A program made the translations under genes and the position numbers. Positions 30,201 through 41,800 of a stretch of 64,000 nucleotides of DNA are shown in pieces. Within the stretch, counting starts at the first letter, position 1, and every line of letters begins with the position of its first letter. The notes beneath the pieces were generated by a model that was given only the letters and a program-made list of their open reading frames with translations, ran no database searches and was not told the origin of the DNA. The stretch comes from Pseudorasbora parva (Eukaryota; Chordata; Actinopteri; Cypriniformes; Gobionidae), in assembly GCF_024679245.1 (NCBI RefSeq), contig NC_090187.1, positions 21,090,995 through 21,154,994 of the forward strand, given 5' to 3'.

Positions 30201-33200
30201 GGTGAGCTATCCCTTTAATGATTTGTGCATTGACAAATTAAATGTAAATACTCCATGTAGCGTTCATGTGTAATACATATACAAGAATAACTAAAATATA
30301 ATATATATTTTTAGATTAAGTAAATATAAATGTCATGGGTGTAAATACCCACTGAGTAATCTATATATAATCCATAGAGCAATCTATATTGTGTTTCGTT
30401 GTGTAGATACTATTGCCAACAAGCTTCACCTTCAGAAGGTGTCTGAGTTTGCTTTGTCTCCTGGATCACAGCCGAGCAAGGTATCAGAATCCTTTCAGAC
30501 ATTTCTGCATATGCTGTTTTGCTTGTACAAATGCCTATTAATCCCTCACACATTGCTTAAGGTTGCCGTCTATGTTCCCGGAAGCAAAGGAGCTCCGTCT
30601 TTTGTACGGCTGTATCAGTATCCCAATTTCGGAGGTCCAACATCTGCTCTGGCAAACAAAAGCTTTTTCAAAGCCGATAGAGTGAGCATGCTGTGGAACA
30701 AAAAAGGTAGATAATTTCCATTTTAAAAAATAAGTGCTTTCTCAACATTACAATTAACACTCATAAAAGGTTGTCATCTATATATTAATGTTTTCTGTTT
30801 TTTTTCTAAAGCCACTGCGGTTTTAGTAACCGCAAGCACAGAGGTTGATAAAACGGGAGCCTCTTACTATGGAGAACAGACATTACATTATGTCGCCATT
30901 AATGGAGAGAGTGCAGTAATTCAGCTACGTAAGTACAACTCCATTTTGAATGATTCATCAGTGATAGAATAACTAATTACAGTGCAGCCTATAGAAATCA
31001 ATTTCTGTTTTTAACAATTAAAGGGTTAATTCACCCAAAAATGAAAATTCTGTCATTAATTACTGACCTTTATGTCGTTCCAAACCCGTAAGACCTTCTT
31101 TCATCTTCGAAACACAAATTAAAATTAACCTTAATGTTATGAAGTGATGAGTCCTATTTGTGCACCAAAAAGTACAACTTAATTCAACAATCTTTTCTCT
31201 TTAATGACATTCTCCTATGCTGTTGACTTAGTAATGCAGCGTTTCCAGGTTCTACATCAAAACGTTGCCTCATTATTGTCCAGCTCCTGCGTCAGCATCA
31301 CACACATGCATCATGGTGCTCATGTGAACTGCGTCAGCCAATGGTGAGCCAGTGTTCTGACGTGGAACCTGGAAGTGTTGTACTGTATTGTTTACTACTT
31401 TAACAGCATAGGAGACTGACACAGACGAGAAGAAATTGCTGAAATAAGTAATTATTTTTGTTAGATTTTTGCGCACCTTTACTAACTTTCTGGGCCTTGA
31501 AAGTTGCGATGACGTTGCTGCCTATTGAGTTTTCGGATTTCTTTTAAAAATCTTAATTTGTGTTCCAAAGATTAACAAAAAAAAGTGACTAACAGCGTTA
31601 TTTATCTCTAAATAGATCAGTACAAATTACACAAATATACTTTTTATTTAATCACACTTTATTTACCAATGTCTTTGCTGCTGTCCTTTAATAATCATAT
31701 TCCTAAAAAAAAAAGCAATATGACTTAAAGGGTTACTTCAGCGATTAGCATATGGCTTTGTATCAGTAGAAACCCTGGAGTATATTCAAATTATTGTGCT
31801 TTCCCCCCTCATATCTCCCTGAGACAAGAGATTTATGCATTTTATTTCTAGAAAAATTCCTCCTATGATGCAAATTGACGATTTTTGCATCATAGGAGGA
31901 ATGGTTGCCCAAAGGCTAAAGACTACAGCCAGCAGAGGGAGCCATTACCGCATGTTTTGAACTCGCGCATGGGGGATGGGAGATAACACTCAGCTTGCAG
32001 GGAGAGCTCAGCTGGCAGGCACTCATTTAAACGGAGCTATGGTGTGCAATGTAAGTCTTTTAACTTCTCAAATTAATTTCTATGAAAGTTAAGCTTGTAA
32101 AGGCATGAACTGAAACGCGCCAGACTGAACTCACGTTTTGAATGTATGCCGCGAGTGTAGTCGCGATTACCTCAGCTCTCATCACTCCTGCAGTTAGTGC
32201 TCAGTGCTGTGATACTCGCGCGGTGACTCACTCCTTATATTGAACAGACACGTTCAGTTTTTAATTGTAGTGTCTTCTCTAACTCAGTCACTGTAATCAA
32301 GTTGGTGGTGATGGGGAATGGCACAGGGCAGCGAAGCATTCTGGGAATTGTAGTCTTTCATCCCCATGAGACAAAAATACATTTTCTGTCTTTTCTCAGT
32401 CTAGAAGGCACCAAATTCAAAAATAATTTCACATTTCTACTACATTGATGACCCAGTTCAAATACAGATTCATCTTCCCAGCGCTGAAGTACCCCTTTAA
32501 GACTTTAACATCAAAGTTGTGTTTAAAATATAAAAAAAACTGAAATTGCTTAAATAAGTGTTGAAATTTTATCTTTTACTCTTTTAAAAAATATAACTTT
32601 TTTGTTATTAAAAAACAAACAAGCAAGCCCAGCCCAGGTGGAGAAAAAGTAACACAAAAAGTAATGTAGCATTACTTTTTATAAAAAGTAACTAAGTAAC
32701 ACAATTAGTTACTTTTTTAGGGAGTAACGCAAAGTAACTTTCAGAACTAATTTTTAATATGCTGATTTTGCTCAAGAAACTATTCTTTGATGAACAGAAA
32801 TTATTATTATTATTATTATTATATTTACTCCCGAGTTCTTTCGACATGGGAATAAGAGAGCTGTCAGTCAATAAATGGGAAACAGTTACTTATTTGAAAA
32901 GTAACTAGGATAGCATAAGAGACTTTTACATTTAAAATCTAAACAACCACAAGCTTTTGAACAGTAGTGTATAATAATTTGCAGGAAATTAAATATTTTT
33001 TGTGGGTCCTTTGAGATTTTTTTGCATTGTTGTCGCTTTCATAACTGTTGTATTTGTTACACTGATTTGAATAATATAATTAAATTTACTTCTTTTTTTA
33101 ATCTTACACAGCAAAGAACGGCCCCATATATGATGTATCCTGGAACCCCAACTCTTCTGAGTTTTGCGTGGTTTATGGTTTTATGCCTGCCAAGGCAACT

Positions 33201-36200
33201 ATCTTTAACCAGAAGTGTGAGTCTGTGTTCGACTTTGGCACGGGCCCCCGCAATGCAGCTTTCTACAGCCCCCAGGGTCATATCCTCGTCCTTGCTGGGT
33301 TCGGGAACCTGAGAGGGCAAATGGAAGTTTGGGACGTGAAGAAATACAAGCAGGTGTCTAAACCCCAGGCTGAAGATACCACACATTTCTTCTGGTGCCC
33401 TGACGGAGAACATGTCGTGACAGCGACCTGCTCCCCCAGGCTCAGGGTTAGCAATGGCTATAAGATCTGGCATTACACCGGGACTGTGTTGTACAAGCAT
33501 GAAATGCCATCAAATAAAGAGCTCTGGGAAGTGTTATGGCAACCCTTCCCAACTGGAACGTTCCCAGAGAAGGCAGTGAAATACCAGGCATTGCCAAGTG
33601 AGCTTGGCACCACTGAAGCCAAACCAGCCCAGGTGTATCGGCCACCCGCTCTCCGCAACAAACCCCAGACAGCCAGCTCCAAACTAGTGAGTTTGCGTCA
33701 TACACTGCCCTGCATCTTGAGAAAAAAATCTGCTAATTTTATTTTTTTTATTTTATTTTTTATTTTATTTTTTACAAAATAACTGAAGACGTATGCTGCT
33801 GTTCAAAAGTTTAGGGTCGGTATGATTTTATAATGTTTTTTAAAAGAAGTCTTCTGCTCACCAAAACTGTTGTATTTATTTAATCAAAAATACAGTAAAA
33901 ACAGTAACATTTTGAAATATAATTACAATTTAAAATAACTGTTTGTTATTTAAATATATTTTTTAATGTATTTTTTTTATTTCTTTGATGCAATGCTGAA
34001 TTTTTCAGCATCATTACTCCAGTCTTCAATGTCTAGATGATCCTTCCATGGTTGTAGAAACCATGATACACTAACACTCAACAAAGTTTAGGGTATGTAT
34101 TTATTTAACTTTAATTCTTTTAATAACTAAGATATAATTAAGTGCCAATAATAATTGATAATTGCATAGCTATTCAGCATATTTAAATAATTTCTGAAGG
34201 ATCATGTTACACTGAAGACTTGAGTACTGATGCTGAAAATTCAGCTTTGTATCACAGGAATAGATTACATTTGAAAATATATTCAAATAAAAAAGTTATT
34301 TTAAATTTTTATAACAGTACTGGTTTTACTGTATTTTTTATTAAATACAGCCTTTCAAAAATCTTTGAACTGTAGTGTATTTATCAGCTTTAATGCACAT
34401 ATCAAAATAACAAAATCTGTCAAATGTTAAAACTTGACAAAAAAAGTATGTAAAATGTACAATTTAACTTTTGCAAAGGTGTGAAAATATGTTTAATAAG
34501 TTTTTGGAACACATAAATACACTTTTTTCCCCCTCAAAATCTGATGTAGCACCCACAGATGTAGCGGTACTTTCTTTTGTCACTCACCATAATTCTTAAC
34601 TTCAAATCAGGATTAGGCGAAAAAATATGTCATACGTGTGAAAACAGCTGAGAACTGAACAAATCTTTGTGGCAGTGTTTCTGGTTATTAAGAGATAAGA
34701 CTTCAAATTGTTGTCGAAATGCACGTTTTATTTTGTGAGAAAATGGCACTATTTTTTTTTAAATCAGCACCCCAAAACTAGCAAGGAATAAGAATTGGAT
34801 TTCATTCAGCAATTATGAGCATTATGAGTGTCCCGTGACCAGAATCATGACAATAATATGTCTATCCAAGCATGAAGAGGAGCCGCCGCAGAACTTGAAA
34901 CCTGGTGCTGCAGGAGAGAAGCAAATGTCTAAAGCTGCTTTGAAAAACCAGAAAAGACGAGAAGCAAAGAAAGCAGCTAAACAGGTACATGTGTTTTGAT
35001 GTTCAATAAACTATACAGAGGAATATTTACCGTAAAGTGATGCTTTCTAATAATTCAGGAAAACAAGCCTGATGAAGTGCCGCTTCCAGTAGCAGACTCC
35101 ACCCCTGCCACTCATGTGACTTCTAGCTATGGAGACCCTGAAAATGACAAAAAGATCAAGAATTTAAAAAAGGTATATGTTTGAAATATGTTTACAATCA
35201 GATAAGATAAGCATATGCTCACAGTCTGAAGAGAAAGATTCTACCTAAATTCTGTCATTTTTTTCTTGACTTGGAATAGAGCACAAGTTTACCTACTTCT
35301 TTTAATTTGAGTCATTTTAATAGGTTTTATTTATTTATTAAGCAGTCAATTACAATTTGAGTAAATTGTCTCTCTTTTTAACAAAGTAACCCTGTAAAAG
35401 TCTTATTTCAGGGTGTCCGTGGGGTCTTAAAAAGTATTAAAAGTTGATAAATCTATTTGGGGAAAATTAAGACCCTTACAAGGTATTCCAAAAGTCTTAA
35501 TCGCGATTTTATGAGGTGTTAAATTTTGTCCAAGCTTTGCCAAAAGAGTTTGACTCCAGTGAACTATATATGGTCGAGAAAGACTATGCAAGCAGCATTA
35601 GTTCTTAAAGGGTCAGTAGCCTTTACTGTTGGTTTAATGTCAAACAAAAGATAAGGACATCACTCACTGCTCTTGATTGAATAGCTTTTGTAAGTTTAAT
35701 AAGGATTAATCTTTCATTTAAACAGTTAAATATGCAGTTATTTTACATTTGATTACTTTATTCAATTTCTGTACCTTTCTGCAGGCCAGTAAGCCTGTAC
35801 ATTATTTAATTGAATTTCTTTAATTTAATTTAATTTAATTTAATGTTCTCATGAGTGAGGTCAAGTTAAACATTTTAGTTTGAATTATATTTTATACTGT
35901 GCATTGTTGCTACGCATGTGCTAAATAAATATTTGCATAATTTGTAATTGGTTTATAATTATAAACTTTAATATTCATTTATCCAATTGCAATGCCTTGA
36001 TTTTTACTTGATTAAACTCACACAGTCATAGCATTAGCCATAAATGCAATGGTACTAATACTTTTTAAAAAGTTTCTGTTTTCTGCCTTGGTTTCCTCTT
36101 TTTCGGTTTCGGCCAAGAATTTTGATTTCGGTACATCCCTACTGACAATGTTCTGCTCGGTATGTCGTCAACACGCTTCAGAAGATGCCAAAATTAATAG

Positions 36201-37350
36201 TTTCATTGTTGGGATAACCTAAAACTAGAGGCCATAAAAAAACACAAATCATCCAAATGCCCTATCCAGGTAAAAAAGAGCGCACAGAGCAGCCCTACTC
36301 ATTTAATTAAATATGTATCAGTTCATGGTTTGTGTGTGTAAAAGAGAGAAAGAGAAACTGTCAGTACTTCATTGAGACTACATAAACTGCTTAAGTATTG
36401 TAGAGCTTGTAGTATTCATTTTCACATGCAGTTACACATTGTCAGTTAAATACAAGAAAGTGGCTGCATGGTAAAAACATTGAGTGGCTCGTACATTTTG
36501 AAGTCCACCAGCCATCGTGTTAATTTCCCAAAAAGTTAATTTCCATCCCTGGCGCGCGTATTTTGCGAGACAGAGCATATTTTGCGAAATGCGCGTTTAA
36601 GGTGATGTGTCGCCCTCCATACGTTGCGAAACAGACATGCAATATAAACAATGCAAAACTGGCCTACGATAGAGATTTTAATTCTACATTCTACTACAAC
36701 TGTTTATTAAGTTAAAGGTTTGTTGCTGATTAGAACTTGAAGTGCGATGAGGTCTTAAAATATTTTCAGAATGTCTTCAAAAAGTCTTAACAAGGTAGTG
36801 AAATTAACTTCAGGATTCCTGCATATACCCTGTATTTCTAAAAATTAGTTGTTGTTTTTTTCATGTGTAAATGCACCAAAAAAGGACTTGTTTCTGGGTA
36901 TGGTGCAGATAAAATATACTAATAAATAAAATATGCATAAATATCCATAGTTTTTTACTTGAATATCGGTGTTGGTTTTTAATTTCATAATGTGATTGTT
37001 TATCTGTTAGAAACTCAAAGCCATCGATGAACTGAAGGAACAACAGGCGACTGGCAAAATAATGCAAAAAAATCAGGTACTATAGCTTTATAATCCTATC
37101 ACCTCTTCTTCTTTTTTCTCCATTTGTATATTTTTTCCCGATTTGATTGCATCAGTTCCAATGCTTAATGAGATGAGTAGTTTATTCCCTCTTAAGAGAT
37201 AAAGTACAGTCGTCTTTATTTGATTTTTTTAAATACTTAATTGCAAGACCCTTAATTATAATACTTCTTTCCATTTTTTCACAGCTTGAGAAGATGCAGA
37301 AGGAGTCCCAGCTGTTGAAAGAGCTTGAAGACCTTGAATTAGGATTGTAA
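27275..37350 (+). CDS. eif2a: eif2a, eukaryotic translation initiation factor 2A, complete, 14 coding exons
   Basis: The exons are 27275-27302, 28124-28193, 28281-28352, 29138-29256, 29433-29532, 29659-29741, 30407-30480, 30562-30706, 30812-30928, 33112-33686, 34871-34984, 35059-35172, 37011-37076 and 37285-37350. They sum to 1743 nt, that is 580 residues and TAA; all borders are GT/AG and phases agree. Human EIF2A has 585 residues. The start MAPPTPHLA matches the family N-terminus. Residues up to about 430 form the WD40-type propeller (for example ANKLHLQKVSEFALSPG, YVPGSKGAPSFVRLYQYPNF, GTGPRNAAFYSPQGHILVLA, NGYKIWHYTG). Then comes YRPPALRNKP, a Lys-rich stretch KNQKRREAKKAAKQ (about 486-499), and a charged C-terminal coiled coil ending LEDLELGL. 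eIF2A binds 40S ribosomes and can deliver initiator tRNA independently of eIF2, mainly in alternative initiation. Introns 6, 9, 10 and 12 contain mobile elements. AATAAA at 37582-37587 is a likely poly-A signal. Confidence 0.96.
29969..30214. mobile_element. Complete TTAA-flanked MITE in eif2a intron 6 (246 bp)
   Basis: Left end AGGGATAGTTTGCTCAAAAA, right end GGGGTGAGCTATCCCT, with TTAA at 29965-29968 and 30215-30218. It belongs to the same broad family as 6450-6676 (shared TTCTGTCATTTACTCACCCT). Confidence 0.87.
31022..31570. mobile_element. Left part of a TTAA-flanked MITE in eif2a intron 9
   Basis: It starts AGGGTTAATTCACCCAAAAA directly after TTAA (31018-31021) and contains AAAATTCTGTCATTAATTAC like its relatives. 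The matching right end was not found, so the right border is approximate. Confidence 0.6.
31729..32496. mobile_element. Complete TTAA-flanked MITE in eif2a intron 9 (768 bp)
   Basis: The terminal inverted repeat is AGGGTTACTTCAGCG / CGCTGAAGTACCCCT (one mismatch), with TTAA at 31725-31728 and 32497-32500. A fragment of the same family, reversed, is at about 43450-43513 inside dcun1d5 intron 6. No coding capacity. Confidence 0.88.
32640..32930. repeat. AGTTACTTT-rich fragment plus (ATT)n in eif2a intron 9
   Basis: Repeated AAAAGTAACT / AGTTACTTT motifs of both orientations (32647-32745) are followed by GCTCAAGAAAC and an (ATT)n run (about 32802-32821). They look like fragments of two unrelated dispersed repeats. 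Confidence 0.45.
33797..34378 (+). repeat. Copy of an abundant dispersed element in eif2a intron 10
   Basis: The edges are inverted relative to each other: GTTCAAAAGTTTAGGGTCGG on the left and AAATCTTTGAACTGTAGTG on the right. Internal tracts (TTTCAGCATCATTACTCCAG, ACACTGAAGACTTGAGTA) recur at 45262-46085, 48935-49340, 61327-61616 and 6965-7720. The short inverted ends and TA context suggest a Tc1-like non-autonomous element; the class is uncertain. Confidence 0.65.
35409..36832. mobile_element. Composite repeat in eif2a intron 12
   Basis: It starts CAGGGTGTCCGTGGGGTCTT and ends CTGCATATACCCTG; AGTCTTAA-type motifs recur in both arms. The arms look like the two ends of one element interrupted by unrelated repeat DNA (about 35523-36690). 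Part of that interior (35600-35720) is the reverse complement of 63125-63225. A possible TATTTC direct repeat flanks the element, which is too short to be sure. Confidence 0.5.
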
Positions 37351-38821
37351 ACTCACTTTACTAGTTTTTCACATTGGTCATCAGTTTTCAAACATTGCTT
37401 TATCATAGTACTATGAATTTGTATAGAACATGATCCTTTTTTTCACAAACTACCCATGAACAACAAATAAGAGACTGTTTTGCTTCTTTGAACATGGCTA
37501 AGATAATCAGAACTAAATTCTCAAAAGCAATATTGCTATGCAATGTGACGTAAAGCACGGGAGAACATCCATGAAATGCTAAATAAAATTGTTGAAATTC
37601 CAACTGCGTGACTTTTATTATGTCAATTGGGGAGCCGGAAGTGGTCATTCCTAGTTCAGTGTGATACTGAAGCAGTCGTAGATTTCAGCACAAACGCAGA
37701 AGAAATTATTAACAAATAAACTCAAGAGGACGACCTAAAACCAGCTGATAATTCAGGTTTGAGGAGTGCGCACTTCATTACACTGAATTTTGTACATGTG
37801 GGGTGTTTTATTGGGTGTTAATTTGTGATATTTAAATGAGCCGGTGAGGTGGTGTTCATATATGTTCATATAGCACATGCTTGTGTTTGTTTCTTTTTAG
37901 TCGTATAGTAAGTTGTTTAAACGCTCTTCATGTTTTAACCTCTATATAATTATATTTATATTTATTTCATACGTTTCGATGAGTTTCGGGCTTTTGCCAT
38001 TAAGCAGTTCAGCCATTTCAGTAGCCACAAAGGCTATGCGTCAGTTATTATTGTTTTCTTTGATAGTTTTTCAGTTGTTTGTTTTTGAATTAGACTTCAA
38101 CTCCATCTGTATAAATCAAAGATTCCGTTGATTGTCAGGGGAATTTTAGAACAGTCTTGGATTCATTTCTAGATCTGGTTGCATTAATGATGTGATTGTA
38201 ATAGCAGCCATTTTACTTTATTTTTAAATTATAAGAGAGGTATTCCTTTTTGTATTAAGTACGAAGTTTGAACTCAAGTGTTGCTCTAGACATTGTTATT
38301 CTACCAAATGGATATTCTATATAAATACAAATCATTAACTTAACGTTATTTGCCTCGGATTTGAAAATGTGTGTGACATCATTCATGTTTATAGTTTTTG
38401 ATGGAGTCCACATACAAATTATGGTAAACCTCACATTATTTATTCCCCATTGTAAATGTCTGAACAGTAAGACGTTAAGAAAGGCGAAATTTGTGGCAAA
38501 TATTTATTTTATAACTTGTAAGTTATATAATATCTTGGCAGCACATATTTGAATTTTAGTATGAATTTAAGATTTCAGTCGATTTGTTGTGTAAGTCATG
38601 CATTGAGTATGAGTGTCATTTTGTTTTTCCTCCTGGTTTAGAGTCTGGTGCACTTGAATGGACACGGTGCCCAGAGGTACACAGGTAGTAGAGCTGGTTT
38701 CTGCTTTTTTGACACTGAAATATTGAATTGGACAGGAAGGAAAGCAACTGTCGGCTTCAATTTGTTCTGTTTGATTTGGATTTGTTTAGTAAGACCGAAC
38801 CAACTTACCTTAAGTTCCATT
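37351..38821. other. eif2a 3' UTR and dcun1d5 upstream region
   Basis: The first ~250 bases are probably the eif2a 3' UTR (AATAAA at 37582). The rest precedes the dcun1d5 ATG and may include its 5' UTR or a non-coding exon, which I cannot place. AT-rich frames here have no recognisable product. Confidence 0.4.
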
Positions 38822-41800
38822 ATGCCTGTGAAAAAGAAAAGAAAGTCATCCGGCTCTGAAGACCCCAGCATTAGAAAGTGCAAAATCACCAGGTAAAAAT
38901 ATTTCTGTCTTGCACTCCGCATCTTAAGCTCTTTCATACATATTCACTGTACCATCTCTTTTATCCCCTCAGTTACTGTAGGACACAAACTCCAGGACGG
39001 ATGGTAAACCCAGAGGATCAGTTTTCTAGCAAGAAATGTCTCGCCTGGTTTTACGAATATGCAGGTATGTGAATCATTGCTTTCTTTAAAGTCGCCATGA
39101 AATCAAAAGGGGCTATTTTTGATTTTATGGAATATTGCAAAATTGCCTCCCTCTTGCAATGACATCACAGCGGTAGCAAACCGTAACATTTCAACCAACA
39201 AATCATGTCCAATTCCATATAGACAAAATCAAGTCCTTCCCTGCATTTTTTTATTGTTTATGAAGCTGTTTAACTCGGATATATGTCACAATAGGGATAA
39301 AAAAGACCAGCCCAATTTCAGTGTCATGCCGATTTTAAACACATGCAGCCAGTTAAAATGAAATATTTCACTTCTGTAATGTGACGTATTTAAAAGTGAA
39401 AACTGTATTTTTTAAATAAACTAATGGCTAAATATGTAAAATATGTCTAAATGACATTTGGAGGGCAAGGGCTGAAAAATTATTATGAATTATAAAGTTA
39501 TTAAATATTGTGAATTAAAGATTTTGAAGGCTTTTTTTTTTGTTTGTTTAAAAAATGTGCACTGATGAATCGTTGGCTATTACATGATAAACATGTTTTA
39601 AGAAAGTCGAATGGGGTCAATCAAAAAATTTCTGGTAAATGTTGTGGCTTCAAATGTGTGCAGGGTCAGATGACATTGTCGGACCAGAAAGCATGGAGAA
39701 GTTCTGTGAGGACATCGGAGTGGAGCCAGAAAATGTTAGCAAAATTTGTTCGTATAGTTCATAGTATATGCTGAAGTTAGGTTTTAGCATTCTACCCTCT
39801 TGTAACTGTCCAAAATATGACATTGCTGTGTTTTTGTGGCCCTTCAGATTGTAATGTTAGTTTTAGCCTGGAAACTTGAAGCAACAAATATGGGATTTTT
39901 CACAAAAGAAGAGTGGATGAAAGGAATGACATCACTACAGTAAGAACAACCTACATGTCACATGCCTTGGATATCATGAAATATCAAGTTTTATGATTTT
40001 AGCATTTAACTTCTCTTATCTCTTTTCAGTTGTGACTGCACAGAGAGATTACAAGGAAGACTGGATTATTTACGCTCTCAACTGAATGACCCAGTTATAT
40101 TCAAGAGCATTTACAGATATGCCTTCGACTTTGCCAGGGTGAGAGGCTTTTTTTTAGTAGGACGGGCGGAAAAGCACTTTCTTTTCCATTTTAAGATAAG
40201 TCAATCATTATAAGATAAATATTGCTTGCATCTTTTTCTATTTTGCAGTGAATTTGTGTCTACTTAAGGCTGGAATACACTGCACTACTTTTGCTCAGAT
40301 TTTTGCCCTGATTTGCGGTCTTGATGAGTCTACAATAGTTGCTGAAAATCTAATCTAGTCTGCAGATTTTATGCAGTCTGGAGTTGACAGATTTCACAGA
40401 CAATCGTGTAGTGTATGATGGGCACATCATAGCTTCAGACTGATTTCTTCCTGTCAGAGGATATCAAAACATATTTTATATTTTTAGTCTATTTTAGAAC
40501 ACGTCGTGTAGTGTATTACGCGTCGCTACTGAAACCGAAGCTGTCCTCTATCTACCAACTAATTGTGTTGCAACAAAATACAATAACAATACAAAAGTAC
40601 AGGGGTCCCCAATCTCGGTCCTGGAGGGCCACTGTCCTGCACAGTTTAGCTCCAACCCATTTATAGGCATTGATTAGCTGTTTCAGGTGTGTTTGATTGG
40701 GGTTGGAGCTAAACTCTGCAGGACAGTGGCCCAGGACCGAGATTGGGGACCCCTGCGATAGTATATTAACAGACCACGCATAATAAATGAACCTAAATAT
40801 TTGACTCATCAGCACATATAGTAAAGTAACTGACTGCACCGCTCACCTACTCAACTCCTGTTGTAATCTGTAAAAAAAAAAAAAAAATAGTAAGAGTCTA
40901 TATTGACTGTTTCCCCACCCAAGACCGCATCCAAATGCACTCAATTTTTCTTTTGCGACTCAACACACAGAGTCGCTACACCAACTACTGCGGTCATCTC
41001 CTGCACATCCATGTTTGTTTCATACAAGCAATGAGGTGTGTGGTTCTGTGAGGTTTGTTGTTTTTGGAAAGATTTGGGAGTCTGGTGTTGGTAGTGTATG
41101 ATGCACAGTTTTTCTCTCTAACCATTTATAAAGTTGGCAAGTGTACGATTGCCAAGTGTTTTAAAATCTGTTTAGATTTTAAAAGTCATGTAGTGTTCCA
41201 GACTTTGCTGATGTTCTCTCAACATATTCTTTTGATTTTGTCTGTAGGATAAAGATCAACGGAGTCTTGATATGGACACTGCAAAATCCATGTTGGCACT
41301 GATCCTTGGAAGAACGTGGCCTCTGTTCCCAGTATTCCACCAATTTCTGGAGGTTTGTTGCCTAGAAATCGCGACGCACCCTAGCGGCAGCAGATCTAAT
41401 CTTCCGCGAGTGTCTAGCAACACTCAATACAGTTCTGAGCTGTAAAAACCAAACTCTGGTCAGGCCAATCACATCGTGTATAGAGTCGGTAGGCGGGGCT
41501 TAACATAATGACTGCAGGGTTGCGCTTGCGTGCTACTAGTAAAGAGAAGCTGGTGAACAACGGCCTTTTGAATAAACTTTGGCCATGACTATGGAAGACT
41601 TAGAGTTGAGCTTTTCTCTGAGAAAAGAACAAAAACGGCACTGAAATCATTCTTAAGAAGGGAAGATGTGGTCAGAGTTTTGCCGACCGGATACGGTGAA
41701 AGTTTAATCTGTTGACTAGCTCTGCTTCACGTTGCTCTGGTTGGTTGTAGCGCTATCCTATTGCGTGCAGAGGGAGTTTGAAAGAACCATTTATCCCGCC

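Noticed and set aside
31273..31476. Minus-strand frame in eif2a intron 9
   Set aside because: It lies in MITE-derived sequence, with no match to a known protein family.
33057..33705. Minus-strand frames opposite eif2a exon 10
   Set aside because: Shadows of the 575-nt coding exon; the plus-strand reading matches eIF2A throughout.
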